Part shown: piece by piece, positions 13,853 to 28,587 of the stretch
Layout of the letters: each line of letters starts with the position of its first letter
Numbering within the stretch: the first letter of the stretch is position 1
From: Saccoglossus kowalevskii
Lineage: Eukaryota > Hemichordata > Enteropneusta > Harrimaniidae
Reading direction: 5' to 3'
DNA length: 53,955 bases
NCBI RefSeq assembly: GCF_000003605.2
Contig: NW_003145767.1
Location: forward strand, 1 to 53,955
The notes under the pieces: model-generated
Seen by the model: the letters and a program-made list of their open reading frames with translations, nothing else
Told to the model about the DNA's origin: nothing
The model's database searches: none
Translations under genes and position numbers: made by a program

Positions 13853-15200
13853 TTGGCATGGATTCGCACCATATTATGGACGTTAATTTTGGCATGGATC
13901 CGCGCCATATTATGGACGTTAATTTTGGCATGATACCGCGCCATATTATGGACGTTAATTTTGGCATGGACACTGCACCATATTATGGACGTTAATTTTG
14001 GCATGGATCCGCACCACATTATGGACGGTAATTTTGGCATGGATCCGTGCCATATTATGGACGTTAATTTTGGCATGGATAGCACATCATATTATGGACG
14101 TTAATTTTGGCATGGATCCGCGCCATATTATGGACGTTAATTTTGGCATGGATCCGCGCCATATTATGGACGTTAATTTTGGCATTGATCCGTGCCATAT
14201 TATGGACGTTAATTTTGGCATGGATACCGCGCCATATTATGGACGTTAATTTTGGCATGGATACCGCGCCATATTATGAACGGTAATTTTGGCATGGATA
14301 CCACGCCATATTATGGACGTTAATTTTGGCATGGATACCGCGCCATATTATGGACGTTAATTTTGGCATGGATACCGTGCCATATTATGGACGTTAATTT
14401 CGGCATGGACACTGCACCATATTATGGACGTTAATTTTGGCATGGATCCGCACCACATTATAGACGGTAATTTTGGCATGGATCCGTGCCATATTATGGA
14501 CGTTAATTTTGGAATGGATACCGCTCCATATTATGGACGTTAATTTTGGCATGGATACCGCACCATATTATGGACGTTAATTTTGGCATGGATCCGCGCC
14601 ATATTTTGGATGTTAATTTTGGCATGGATACCACGCCATATTATGGACGTTAATTTTGGCATGGATACCGCGCCATATTATGGACGTTAATTTTGGCATG
14701 GATACCGCGCCTTATTATGGACATTAATTTTGGCATGGATCCGCGCCATATTATGGACGTTAATTTTGGCATGGATCCGCACCATATTATGGACGTTAAT
14801 TTTGGCATGGATACCGCGCCATATTATGGACGTTAATTTTGGCATGGATACCGCGCCATATTATGGACGTTAATTTTGGCATGGATACCGTGCCATATTA
14901 TGGACGTTAATTTTGGCATTGATACCGCGCCATATTATGGACGTTAATTTTGGCATTAATACTGCACCATATTATGGACGTTAATTTTGGCATGGATACC
15001 GCGCCATATTATGGACGTTAATTTTGGCATGGATACTGCGCTATATTATGGACGTTAATTTTTGGCATGGATACCGCGCCATATTATGGACGTCAATTTT
15101 AGCATGGACACCGCACCATATTATGGACGTTAATTTTGGCATGGATACCGCACCATATTATGGATGTTAATTTTGGCATGGATAACGTGCCATATTATGG
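13853..15200 (+). repeat. Segment duplicated at about +3,485 bp (copy 1)
   Basis: It matches 17339-18684 monomer by monomer for about 1.35 kb. Shared rare features include AATTTCGGCATGG, GCCTTATTATGG and CCACATTA monomers. The offset changes by single bases where one copy has a small indel: a missing G near 13932 and an extra T near 15060. Homology ends near 15200, where this copy jumps directly from a GATAACGTG monomer to a GATCAGCG monomer. Confidence 0.85.
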
Positions 15201-16950
15201 ATGTAATTTTGGCATGGATCAGCGCCATATTATGGACGTTAATTTTGCGCATGGATACCGCGCCATATTATGGACGTTAATTTTGGCATGGATACCACGC
15301 CATATTATGGACGTTAATTTTGGCATGGACACCGCACCATATTATGGACGTTAATTTTGGCATGGATACCACGCCATATTATGGACGTTAATTTTGGCAT
15401 GGATAGCACATCATATTATGGACGTTAATTTTGGCATGGATTCGCACCATATTATGAACGTTAATTTTGGCATGGATCCGCGCCATATTATGGACGTTAA
15501 TTTTGGCATGGATACCGCGCCATATTATGGACGTTAATTTTGGCATGGATACCGCGCCATATTATGGACGGTAATTTTGGCATGGATACCGCGCCATATT
15601 ATGGACGGTAATTTTGGCATGGATACCGCGCCATATTATGGACGTTAATTTTGGCATGGATACCGCGCCATATTATGGACGTTAATTTTGGCATGGACGC
15701 CGCACCATATTATGGACATTAATTTTGGCATGGATCCGCATCATATTATGGACGGTAATTTTGGCATGGATACCGCACCATATTATGGACGTTAATTTTG
15801 GCATGGATAACGCGCCATATTATGGATGTTAATTTTGGCATGGATACCACGCCATATTATGGACGTTAATTTTGGCATGTATACCACGCCATATTATGGA
15901 CGTTAATTTTGGCATGAATACCACGCCATATTATGGACGTTAATTTTGGCATGGATACCGCGCCATATTATGGACGTTAATTTTGGCATGGATACCGCAC
16001 CATATTATGGACGTTAATTTTGGCATGGGTCCGTGCCATATTATGGACGTTAATTTTGGCATGGATACTGCGCTATATTATGGACGTTAATTTTGGCATG
16101 GATCAGCGCCATATTATGGACGTTAATTTTGGCATGGATACCGCGCCATATTATGGACGTTAATTTTGGCATGGATACCACGCCATATTATGGACGTTAA
16201 TTTTGGCATGGACACCGCACCATATTATGGACGTTAATTTTGGCATGGATACCACGCCATATTATGGACGTTAATTTTGGCATGGATAGCACATCATATT
16301 ATGGACGTTAATTTTGGCATGAATTCGCACCATATTATGGACGTTAATTTTGGCATGGATCCGCGCAATATTATGGACGTTAATTTTGGCATGGATACCG
16401 CGCCATATTATGGACGTTAATTTTGGCATGGATACCGCTCCATATTATGGACGGTAATTTTGGCATGGATACCGCGCCATATTATGGACGTTAATTTTGG
16501 CATGGATACCGCACCATATTATGGACGTTAATTTTGGCATGGATACCGCGCCATATTATGGACGTTAATTTTGGCATGGACACTGCACCATATTATGGAC
16601 GTTAATTTTGGCATGGATCCGCACCACATTATGGACGGTAATTTTGGCATGGATCCGTGCCATATTATGGACGTTAATTTTGGCATGGATAGCACATCAT
16701 ATTATGGACGTTAATTTTGGCATGGATCCGCGCCATATTATGGACGTTAATTTTGGCATGGATCCGCGCCATATTATGGACGTTAATTTTGGCATGGATC
16801 CGCACCACATTATGGACGGTAATTTTGGCATGGATCCGTGCCATATTATGGACGTTAATTTTGGAATGGATACCGCTCCATATTATGGACGTTAATTTTG
16901 GCATGGATACCGCACCATATTATGGACGTTAATTTTGGCATGGATCCGCG
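14599..16950 (+). repeat. HOR copy, 2,352 bp between landmark monomers
   Basis: The CCATATTTTGGATG landmark at 14599 is followed by the usual block order through GTCAATTTTAG at about 15091. At 15200 nine monomers expected from the 40458 unit (its monomers 17-25) are absent. The order then resumes with GATCAGCG and continues through GATAGCACATCAT, GACGGTAATT and GACGCCGCACC monomers. No gene is present. Confidence 0.75.
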
Positions 16951-17180
16951 CCATATTTTGGATGTTAATTTTGGCATGGATACCACGCCATATTATGGAC
17001 GTTAATTTTGGCATGGATACCGCGCCATATTATGGACGTTAATTTTGGCATGGATACCGCGCCATATTATGGACATTAATTTTGGCATGGATCCGCGCCA
17101 TATTATGGACGTTAATTTTGGCATGGATACGCACCATATTATGGACGTTAATTTTGGCATGGATACCGCGCCATATTATG
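16571..17180 (+). repeat. Segment duplicated at +35,992 bp (copy 1, empty TA site)
   Basis: It matches 52562-53172 at an offset of 35,991-35,992 bp; the one-base change is an extra T near 52621. The match includes the CCACATTATGGACGG monomers and the CCATATTTTGGATG landmark at 16951. At 17055-17056 this copy has a plain TA in GGATACCGCG, where the distal copy has TACATGTA. Confidence 0.85.
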
Positions 17181-18083
17181 GACGTTAATTTTGGCATGGA
17201 CGCCGCACCATATTATGGACGTTAATTTTGGCATGGATCCGCACCATATTATGGACGGTAATTTTGGCATGGATCCGTGCCATATTATGGACGTTAATTT
17301 TGGAATGGATACCGCGCCATATTATGGACGTTAATTTTGGCATGGATTCGCACCATATTATGGACGTTAATTTTGGCATGGATCCGCGCCATATTATGGA
17401 CGTTAATTTTGGCATGGATACCGCGCCATATTATGGACGTTAATTTTGGCATGGACACTGCACCATATTATGGACGTTAATTTTGGCATGGATCCGCACC
17501 ACATTATGGACGGTAATTTTGGCATGGATCCGTGCCATATTATGGACGTTAATTTTGGCATGGATAGCACATCATATTATGGACGTTAATTTTGGCATGG
17601 ATCCGCGCCATATTATGGACGTTAATTTTGGCATGGATCCGCGCCATATTATGGACGTTAATTTTGGCATTGATCCGTGCCATATTATGGACGTTAATTT
17701 TGGCATGGATACCGCACCATATTATGGACGTTAATTTTGGCATGGATACCGCGCCATATTATGAACGGTAATTTTGGCATGGATACCACGCCATATTATG
17801 GACGTTAATTTTGGCATGGATACCGCGCCATATTATGGACGTTAATTTTGGCATGGATACCGTGCCATATTATGGACGTTAATTTCGGCATGGACACTGC
17901 ACCATATTATGGACGTTAATTTTGGCATGGATCCGCACCACATTATGGACGGTAATTTTGGCATGGATCCGTGCCATATTATGGACGTTAATTTTGGAAT
18001 GGATACCGCTCCATATTATGGACGTTAATTTTGGCATGGATACCGCACCATATTATGGACGTTAATTTTGGCATGGATCCGCG
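16951..18083 (+). repeat. Short HOR copy, 1,133 bp between landmark monomers
   Basis: Landmark to landmark this is about half the usual unit. It begins with the ordinary block, then at about 17190 passes into GACGCCGCACC, GACGGTAATT and GATTCGCACC monomers and from 17339 into the copy of 13853-15200. It is best read as a unit shortened by unequal exchange. Confidence 0.7.
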
Positions 18084-18684
18084 CCATATTTTGGATGGTA
18101 ATTTTGGCATGGATACCACGCCATATTATGGACGTTAATTTTGGCATGGATACCGCGCCATATTATGGACGTTAATTTTGGCATGGATACCGCGCCTTAT
18201 TATGGACATTAATTTTGGCATGGATCCGCGCCATATTATGGACGTTAATTTTGGCATGGATCCGCACCATATTATGGACGTTAATTTTGGCATGGATACC
18301 GCGCCATATTATGGACGTTAATTTTGGCATGGATACCGCGCCATATTATGGACGTTAATTTTGGCATGGATACCGTGCCATATTATGGACGTTAATTTTG
18401 GCATTGATACCGCGCCATATTATGGACGTTAATTTTGGCATTAATACTGCACCATATTATGGACGTTAATTTTGGCATGGATACCGCGCCATATTATGGA
18501 CGTTAATTTTGGCATGGATACCGTGCCATATTATGGACGTTAATTTTGGCATGGATACCGCGCCATATTATGGACGTCAATTTTAGCATGGACACCGCAC
18601 CATATTATGGACGTTAATTTTGGCATGGATACCGCACCATATTATGGATGTTAATTTTGGCATGGATAACGTGCCATATTATGG
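17339..18684 (+). repeat. Segment duplicated at about -3,485 bp (copy 2)
   Basis: This is the partner of 13853-15200. It keeps the full GATAACGTG to GATACCACG succession at its right end, so the proximal copy is the one that lost monomers. Here the landmark monomer at 18084 reads TTTTGGATGGTAATT, a private change. Confidence 0.85.
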
Positions 18685-19104
18685 ATGTTAATTTTGGCAT
18701 GGATACCACGCCATATTATGGACGTTAATTTTGGCATGTATACCACGCCATATTATGGACGTTAATTTTGGCATGGATACCACGCCATATTATGGACGTT
18801 AATTTTGGCATGGATACCGCGCCATATTATGGACGTTAATTTTGGCATGGATACCGCGCCATATTATGGACGTTTATTTTGGCATGGATACCGCGCCATA
18901 TTATGGATGTTAATTTTGGCATGGATACCGCACCATATTATGGACGTTAATTTGGCATGGGTCCGTGCCATATTATGGACGTTAATTTTGGCATGGATAC
19001 TGCGCTATATTATGGACGTTAATTTTGGCATGGATCAGCGCCATATTATGGACGTTAATTTTGGCATGGATACCGCGCCACATTATGGACGTTAATTTTG
19101 GCAT

Positions 19105-19915
19105 GGATACCACGCCATATTATGGACGTTAATTTTGGCATGGACACCGCACCATATTATGGACGTTAATTTTGGCATGGATACCACGCCATATTATGGA
19201 CGTTAATTTTGGCATGGATAGCACATCATATTATGGACGTTAATTTTGGCATGGATTCGCACCATATTATGAACGTTAATTTTGGCATGGATCCGCGCCA
19301 TATTATGGACGTTAATTTTGGCATGGATACCGCGCCATATTATGGACGTTAATTTTGGCATGGATACCGCGCCATATTATGGACGGTAATTTTGGCATGG
19401 ATACCGCGCCATATTATGGACGGTAATTTTGGCATGGATACCGCGCCATATTATGGACGGTAATTTTGGCATGGATACCGCGCCATATTATGGACGTTAA
19501 TTTTGGCATGGACGCCGCACCATATTATGGACATTAATTTTGGCATGGATCCGCACCATATTATGGACGGTAATTTTGGCATGGATACCGCACCATATTA
19601 TGGACGTTAATTTTGGCATGGATAACGCGCCATATTATGGATGTTAATTTTGGCATGGATACCACGCCATATTATGGACGTTAATTTTGGCATGTATACC
19701 ACGCCATATTATGGACGTTAATTTTGGCATGAATACCACGCCATATTATGGACGTTAATTTTGGCATGGATACCGCGCCATATTATGGACGTTAATTTTG
19801 GCATGGATACCGCGCCATATTATGGACGTTTATTTTGGCATGGATACCGCACCATATTATGGACGTTAATTTTGGCATGGGTCCGTGCCATATTATGGAC
19901 GTTAATTTTGGCATG
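19105..19915 (+). repeat. Tandem-type duplication, offset 1,216 bp (copy 1)
   Basis: It matches 20321-21131 at a constant offset of 1,216 bp over about 810 bp. Shared monomers include GATAGCACATCAT, ATTATGAACG, three successive GACGGTAATT monomers, GACGCCGCACC and CATGAATACC. It ends where this copy enters a GACGTAAATT monomer. Confidence 0.85.
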
Positions 19916-20320
19916 GATACCGCGCCATATTATGGACGTAAATTTTGGCATGGATACCGCGCCATATTATGGACGGTAATTTTGGCATGGATACCGCGCC
20001 ATATTTTGGACGTTAATTTTGGCATGGATACCGCGCCATATTATGGACGTTAATTTTGGCATGGATACCGCGCCATATTATGGACGTTAATTTTGGCATG
20101 GATGCCGCACCATATTATGGACGTTAATTTTGGCATAGATCCGCACCATATTATGGACGGTAATTTTGGCATGGATTCGTGCCATATTATGGACGTTAAT
20201 TTTGGAATGGATACCGCTCCATATTATGGACGTTAATTTTGGCATGGATACCGCACCATATTATGGGATGTTAATTTTGGCATGGATCCGCGCCATATTA
20301 TGGACGTTAATTTTGGCATG

Positions 20321-21131
20321 GATACCACGCCATATTATGTTACGTTAATTTTGGCATGGACACCGCACCATATTATGGACGTTAATTTTGGCATGGATAC
20401 CACGCCATATTATGGACGTTAATTTTGGCATGGATAGCACATCATATTATGGACGTTAATTTTGGCATGGATTCGCACCATATTATGAACGTTAATTTTG
20501 GCATGGATCCGCGCCATATTATGGACGTTAATTTTGGCATGGATACCGCGCCATATTATGGACGTTAATTTTGGCATGGATACCGCGCCATATTATGGAC
20601 GGTAATTTTGGCATGGATACCGCGCCATATTATGGACGGTAATTTTGGCATGGATACCGCGCCATATTATGGACGGTAATTTTGGCATGGATACCGCGCC
20701 ATATTATGGACGTTAATTTTGGCATGGACGCCGCACCATATTATGGACATTAATTTTGGCATGGATCCGCACCATATTATGGACGGTAATTTTGGCATGG
20801 ATACCGCACCATATTATGGACGTTAATTTTGGCATGGATAACGCGCCATATTATGGATGTTAATTTTGGCATGGATACCACGCCATATTATGGACGTTAA
20901 TTTTGGCATGTATACCACGCCATATTATGGACGTTAATTTTGGCATGAATACCACGCCATATTATGGACGTTAATTTTGGCATGGATACCGCGCCATATT
21001 ATGGACGTTAATTTTGGCATGGATACCGCGCCATATTATGGACGTTTATTTTGGCATGGATACCGCACCATATTATGGACGTTAATTTTGGCATGGGTCC
21101 GTGCCATATTATGGACGTTAATTTTGGCATG
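20321..21131 (+). repeat. Tandem-type duplication, offset 1,216 bp (copy 2)
   Basis: This is the second copy of 19105-19915. Its left edge carries an odd monomer, CATATTATGTTACG near 20332, that may mark the recombination joint. To the right it continues into GATACTGCGCTATATT rather than GACGTAAATT. Confidence 0.85.
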
Positions 21132-22137
21132 GATACTGCGCTATATTATGGACGTTAATTTTGGCATGGATCAGCGCCATATTATGGACGTTAATTTTGG
21201 CATGGATACCGCGCCATATTATGGACGTTAATTTTGGCATGGATACCACGCCATATTATGGACGTTAATTTTGGCATGGACACCGCACCATATTATGGAC
21301 GTTAATTTTGGCATGGATACCACGCCATATTATGGACGTTAATTTTGGCATGGATAGCGCGCCATATTATGGACGTTAATTTTGGCATGGATACTGTGCC
21401 ATATTATGGACGTTAATTTTGGCATGGATACCGCGCCATATTATGGACGTCAATTTTAGCATGGACACCGCACCATATTATGGACGTTAATTTTGGCATG
21501 GATACCGCACCATATTATGGACGTTAATTTTGGCATGGATAACGTGCCATATTATGGATGTTAATTTTGGCATGGATACCACGCCATATTATGGACGTTA
21601 ATTTTGGCATGTATACCACGCCATATTATGGACGTTAATTTTGGCATGGATACCACGCCATATTATGGACGTTAATTTTGGCATGGATACCGCGCCATAT
21701 TATGGACGTTAATTTTGGCATGGATACCGCGCCATATTATGGACGTTTATTTTGGCATGGATACCGCGCCATATTATGGATGTTAATTTTGGCATGGATA
21801 CCGCACCATATTATGGACGTTAATTTTGGCATGGGTCCGTGCCATATTATGGACGTTAATTTTGGCATGGATACTGCGCTATATTATGGACGTTAATTTT
21901 GGCATGGATCAGCGCCATATTATGGACGTTAATATTGGCATGGATCAGCGCCATATTATGGACGTTAATTTTGGCATGGATACGCGCCATATTATGGACA
22001 TTAATTTTGGCATGGATACCGTGCCATATTATGGACGTTAATTTTGGCATGTATAACGCGCCATATTAAGGACGTTAATTTTGGCAAGGATACCGCGCCA
22101 TATTATGGACGTTAATTTTGGCAAGGATACCGCACCA

Positions 22138-22145
22138 TACATGTA
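22138..22145. other. TACATGTA insertion, context I
   Basis: This is a copy of the context I site, here preceded by a GGCAAGGATACCGCACC linker. Confidence 0.6.
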
Positions 22146-22198
22146 TTATGGACGTTAATTTTGGCATGTATACCACACCATATTATGGACGTTAATTT

Positions 22199-22217
22199 TG
22201 GCATGGATACCATGCCA
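22199..22217. repeat. Perfect inverted repeat in linker (8-bp arms)
   Basis: This is the same CCATGCCA linker variant and the same hairpin as at 13706. Confidence 0.7.
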
Positions 22218-22486
22218 TATTATGGACGTTAATTTTGGCATAGATACCGCGCCATATTATGGACGTTAATTTTGGCATGGGTCCGTGCCATATTATGGAC
22301 GTTAATTTTGGCATGGATACCGCGCCATATTATGGACGTTAATATTGGCATGGATCAGCGCCATATTATGGACGTTAATTTTGGCATGGATACCGCGCCA
22401 TATTATGGACGTTTATTTTGGCATGGATACCACGCCATATTATGGACGTTAATTTTGGCATGGACACCGCTCCATATTATGGACAT

Positions 22487-22494
22487 TACATGTA
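22487..22494. other. TACATGTA insertion, context V
   Basis: This is a copy of the GACATTA site, preceded by GACACCGCTCC and followed by GATACCGTACC. Confidence 0.6.
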
Positions 22495-22848
22495 ATTTTG
22501 GCATGGATACCGTACCATATTATGGACGTTAATTTTGGCATGGATCCGCGCCATATTATGGACGTTAATTTTGGCATGGATACCACGCCATATTATGGAC
22601 GTTAATTTTGGCATGGATCCGCGCCATATTATGGACGTTAATTTTGGCATTGATCCGCGCCATATTATGGACGTTAATTTTGGCATGGATACCGCGCCAT
22701 ATTATGGACATTAATTTTGGCATGGATACCGCGCCATATTATGAACGGTAATTTTGGGCATGGATACCGCGCCATATTATGGACGTTAATTTTGGCATGG
22801 ATACCGCGCCATATTATGGACGTAAATTTTGGCATGGATACCGCGCCA

Positions 22849-22856
22849 TACATGTA
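22849..22856. other. TACATGTA insertion, context III
   Basis: CATGTA is gained at CCATA|TTATGG after a GACGTAAATT monomer and before GTTAATAATGG. Copies lie at 30650 and 36414, with a doubled relative at 36181. Confidence 0.6.
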
Positions 22857-25800
22857 TTATGGACGTTAATAATGGCATGTATACCACGCCATATTATGGA
22901 CGTTAATTTTGGCATGGATACCACGCCATATTATGGACGTTAATTTTGGCATAGATACCGCGCCATATTATGGACATTAATTTTGGCATGGGTCCGTGCC
23001 ATATTATGGACGTTAATTTTGGCATGGATACCGCGCCATATTATGGACGTTAATATTGGCATGGATCAGCGCCATATTATGGACGTTAATTTTGGCATGG
23101 ATACCGCGCCATATTATGGACGTTAATTTTGGCATGGACACTGCACCATATTATGGACGTTAATTTTGGCATGGATCCGCGCCATATTATGGACGTTAAT
23201 TTTGGCATGGATACCGCGCCATATTATGGACGTAAATTTTGGCATGTATACCACACCATATTATGGACGTTAATATTGGCATGGATCAGCGCCATATTAT
23301 GGACGTTAATTTTGGCATGGATACCGCGCCATATTATGGACGTTAATTTTGGCATGGATACCGCACCATATTATGGACGTTAATTTTGGCATGGACACTG
23401 CACCATATTATGGACGTTAATTTTGGCATGGATCCGCACCACATTATGGACGGTAATTTTGGCATGGATCCGTGCCATATTATGGACATTAATTTTGGCA
23501 TGGATACCACGCCATATTATGGACGTTAATTTTGGCATTAATACTGCACCATGTTATGGACGTTAATTTTGGCATGGATACCGCGCCATATTATGGACGT
23601 TAATTTTGGCATGGATACCGCGCCATATTATGGACGTCAATTTTAGCATGGACACCGCACCATATTATGGACGTTAATTTTGGCATGGATACCGCACCAT
23701 ATTATGGACGTTAATTTTGGCATGGATGCCGTGCCATATTATGGACGTTAATTTTGGCATGGATACCGTGCCATATTATGGACGTTAATTTTGGCATGGA
23801 TAACGCGCCATATTATGGACATTAATTTTGGCATGGATACCACACCATATTATGGATGTTAATTTTGGCATGTATACCACGCCATATTATGAACGTTAAT
23901 TTTGGCATGGATACCAAGCCATATTATGGACGTTAATTTTGGCATGGATACCGCGCCATATTATGGACGTTAATTTTGGCATGGATACCGCGCCATATTA
24001 TGGACGTTTATTTTGGCATGGATACCGCGCCATATTATGGATGTTAATTTTGGCATGGATACCGCACCATATTATGGACGTTAATTTTGGCATGGGTCCG
24101 TGCCATATTATGGACGTTAATTTTGGCATGGATACTGCGCCATATTATGGATGTTAATTTTGGCATGGATCAGCGCCATATTATGGACGTTAATTTTGGC
24201 ATGGATACCGCGCCATATTACGGACGTTAATTTTGGCATGGATACCACGCCATATTATGGACGTTAATTTTGGCATGGACACCGCACCATAATATGGACG
24301 TTAATTTTGGCATGGATACCACGCCATATTATGGACGTTAATTTTGGCATGGATTCGCACCATATTATGGACGTTAATTTTGGCATGGATCCGCGCCATA
24401 TTATGAACGTTAATTTTGGCATGGATCCGCGCCATATTATGGACGTTAATTTTGGCATGGATACCGCGCCATATTATGGACGGTAATTTTGGCATGGATA
24501 CCGCGCCATATTATGGACGGTAATTTTGGCATGGATACCGCGCCATATTATGGACGTTAATTTTGGCATGGACACCGCACCATATTATGGATGTTAATTT
24601 TGGCATGGATCCGCACCATATTATGGACGGTAATTTTGGCCTGGATCCGTGCCATATTATGGACGTTAATTTTGGAATGGATACCGCTCCATATTATGGA
24701 CGTTAATTTTGGCATGGATACCGCGCCATATTTTGGACGTTAATTTTGGCATGGATACCGCATCATATTATGTACGTTAATTTTGGCATGGATCCGCGCC
24801 ATATTATGGACATTAATTTTGGCATGGATCCGAGCCATATTATGGACGTTAATTTTGGCACAGATCCGCGCCATATTATGGACGTTAATTTTGGCATGTA
24901 AACCACGCCATATTATGGACGTTTATTTTGGCATGGATCCGTGCCATATTATGGACGTTAATTTTGGCATGGATACCACGCCATATTATGGACGTTAATT
25001 TTGGCATAGATACCGCGCCATATTATGGACATTAATTTTGGCATGTATACCACGCCATATTATGGACGTTAATTTTGGCATGGATACCGCGCCATATTAT
25101 GGACGTTAATTTTGGCATGGGTCCGCGCCATATTATGGACGTTAATTTTGGCATGGACACTGCACCATATTATGGACGTTAATTTTGGCATAGATACCGC
25201 ACCACATTATGGACGGTAATTTTGGCATGGATACCGTGCCATATTATGGACGTTAATTTTGGCATGGATACGACGCCATATTATGGACGTTAATTTTGGC
25301 ATGGATACCGTGCCATATTATGGACGTTAATTTTGGCATGGATAGCACATCATATTATGGACGTTAATTTTGGCATGGATACCGCACCATATTATGGACG
25401 TTAATTTTGGCATGGATAGCACATCATATTATGGACGTTAATTTTGGCATGGATTCGCACCATATTATGGACGTTAATTTTGGCATGGATCCGCGCCATA
25501 TTATGAACGTTAATTTTGGCATGGATACCGCGCCATATTATGGACGTTAATTTTGGCATGGATACCGCGCCATATTATGGACGTTAATTTTGGCATGGAT
25601 ACCGCGCCATATTATGGACGTTATTTTTGGCATGGACACTGCACCATATTATGGACGTTAATTTTGGCATGGATCCGCACCACATTATGGACGGTAATTT
25701 TGGCATGGATCCGTGCCATATTATGGACGTTAATTTTGGCATGGATACGACGCCATATTATGGACGTTAATTTTGGCATGGATACCGTGCCATATTATGG

Positions 25801-26199
25801 ATGTCAATTTTAGTATGGACACCGCACCATATTATGGACGTTAATTTTGGCATGGATACCGCACCATATTATGGACGTTAATTTTGGCATGGATACCGTG
25901 CCATATTATGGACGTTAATTTTGGCATGGATAACGCGCCATATTATGGACATTAATTTTGGCATGGATACCACACCATATTATGGATGTTAATTTTGGCA
26001 TGTATACCACGCCATATTATGAACGTTAATTTTGGCATGGATACCAAGCCATATTATGGACGTTAATTTTGGCATGGATACCGCGCCATATTATGGACGT
26101 TAATTTTGGCATGGATACCGCGCCATATTATGGACGTTTATTTTGGCATGGATACCGCGCCATATTATGGATGTTAATTTTGGCATGGATACCGCACCA

Positions 26200-26890
26200 T
26201 ATTATGGACGTTAATTTTGGCATGGGTCCGTGCCATATTATGGACGTTAATTTTGGCATGGATACTGCGCCATATTATGGACGTTAATTTTGGCATGGAT
26301 CAGTGCCATATTATGGACGTTAATTTTGGCATGGATACCGCGCCATATTATGGACGTTAATTTTGGCATGGATACCACGCCATATTATGGACGTTAATTT
26401 TGGCATGGACACCGCACCATATTATGGACGTTAATTTTGGCATGGATACCACGCCATATTATGGACGTTAATTTTGGCATGGATAGCACATCATATTATG
26501 GACGTTAATTTTGGCATGGATTCGCACCATATTATGGACGTTAATTTTGGCATGGATCCGCGCCATATTATGGACGTTAATTTTGGCATGGATACCGCGC
26601 CATATTATGGACGTAAATTTTGGCATGGATACCGCGCCATATTATGGACGGTAATTTTGGCATGGATACCGCGCCATATTATGGACGGTAATTTTGGCAT
26701 GGATACCGCGCCATATTATGGACGTTAATTTTGGCATGGATACCGCGCCATATTATGGACGTTAATTTTGGCATGGACGCCGCACCATATTATGGACGTT
26801 AATTTTGGCATGGATCCGCACCATATTATGGACGGTAATTTTGGCATGGATCCGTGCCATATTATGGACGTTAATTTTGGAATGGATACC
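26200..26890 (+). repeat. Duplication, offset 1,613 bp (copy 1)
   Basis: It matches 27813-28503 in order: GGGTCCGTG, a GATACTGCG monomer, GATCAG(T/C)G, GACACCGCACC, GATAGC(A/G)CATCAT, GATTCGCACC, GACGTAAATT, two GACGGTAATT monomers and GACG(C/T)GCACC-type monomers. The copies differ by scattered single bases. Confidence 0.75.
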
Positions 26891-27819
26891 GCGCCATATT
26901 ATGGACGTTAATTTTGGCATGGATACCGCGCCATATTATGGACGTTTATTTTGGCATGGATACCGCGCCATATTATGGATGTTAATTTTGGCATGGATAC
27001 CGCACCATATTATGGACGTTAATTTTGGCATGGGTCCGTGCCATATTATGGACGTTAATTTTGGCATGGATACTGCGCTATATTATGGACGTTAATTTTG
27101 GCATGGATCAGCGCCATATTATGGACGTTAATTTTGGCATGGATACCGCGCCATATTATGGACGTTAATTTTGGCATGGATACCACGCCATATTATGGAC
27201 GTTAATTTTGGCATGGACACCGCACCATATTATGGACGTTAATTTTGGCATGGATACCACGCCATATTATGGACGTTAATTTTGGCATGAATAGCACATC
27301 ATATTATGGACGTTAATTTTGGCATGGATTCGCACCATATTATGAACGTTAATTTTGGCATGGATCCGCGCCATATTATGGACGTTAATTTTGGCATGGA
27401 TACCGCGCCATATTATGGACGTTAATTTTGGCATGGATACCGTGCCATATTATGGACGGTAATTTTGGCATGGATACCGCGCCATATTATGGACGGTAAT
27501 TTTGGCATGGATACCGCGCCATATTATGGACGTTATTTTGGCATGACGCCGCACCATATTATGGACATTAATTTGGCATGGATCCGCACCATATTATGGA
27601 CGGTAATTTTGGCATGGATCCGTGCCATATTATGGACGTTAATTTTGGAATGGATACCGCTCCATATTATGGACGTTAATTTTGGCATGGATACCGCACC
27701 ATATTATGGATGTTAATTTTGGTATGGATACCACGCCATATTATGGACGTTAATTTTGGCATGGATACCGCGCCATATTATGGACGTTTATTTTGGCATG
27801 GATACCGCACCATATTATG

Positions 27820-28587
27820 GACGTTAATTTTGGCATGGGTCCGTGCCATATTATGGACGTTAATTTTGGCATGGATACTGCGCTATATTATGGACGTTAA
27901 TTTTGGCATGGATCAGCGCCATATTATGGACGTTAATTTTGGCATGGATACCGCGCCATATTATGGACGTTAATTTTGGCATGGATACCACGCCATATTA
28001 TGGACGTTAATTTTGGCATGGACACCGCACCATATTATGGACGTTAATTTTGGCATGGATACCACGCCATATTATGGACGTTAATTTTGGCATGGATAGC
28101 GCATCATATTATGGACGTTAATTTTGGCATGGATTCGCACCATATTATGGATGTTAATTTTGGCATGGATCCGCGCCATATTATGGACGTTAATTTTGGC
28201 ATGGATACCGCGCCATATTATGGACGTAAATTTTGGCATGGATACCGCGCCATATTATGGACGGTAATTTTGGCATGGATACCGCGCCATATTATGGACG
28301 GTAATTTTGGCATGGATACCGCGCCATATTATGGACGTTAATTTTGGCATGGATACCGCGCCATATTATGGACGTTAATTTTGGCATGGACGCTGCACCA
28401 TATTATGGACGTTAATTTTGGCATGGATCCGCACCATATTATGGACGGTAATTTTGGCATGGATCCGTGCCATATTATGGACGTTAATTTTGGAATGGAT
28501 ACCGCTCCATATTATGGACGTTAATTTTGGCATGGATACCGCACCATATTATGGATGTTAATTTTGGTATGGATACCACGCCATATT
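27820..28587 (+). repeat. Segment duplicated at +22,086 bp (copy 1)
   Basis: It matches 49906-50673 at a constant offset of 22,086 bp. The rare GACGCTGCACC (28390) and TTTTGGTATGG (28563) monomers are shared by both. It also overlaps the second copy of the 1,613-bp-offset pair. Confidence 0.85.

Larger units (their letters stand above)
8588..14598 (+). repeat. Satellite segment with several rearranged HOR copies
   Basis: This stretch runs from one landmark monomer to the next, with no landmark between. It includes 8943-10223, which has a relative 20,071 bp downstream. A segment near 10.56-11.40 kb resembles the 777-bp tandem pair at 48-49.5 kb (both have GTAAATTTTGG, GCCCTATTATGG and TATCTACG monomers). 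The part from 13.2 to 13.98 kb matches 41.75-42.56 kb. TACATGTA-type insertions lie at 11019, 11281, 13346 and 13645. No gene and no unique sequence. Confidence 0.8.

Noticed and set aside
18940-18960. Single-base indels such as GTTAATTTGGC (18949), GTTAATTTTTGG (15055 and 45146), CATTATGATG (52361)
   Set aside because: They are isolated one-base changes in homopolymer or simple contexts, as likely to be sequencing error as biology. They were used only to explain one-base shifts in duplication offsets.
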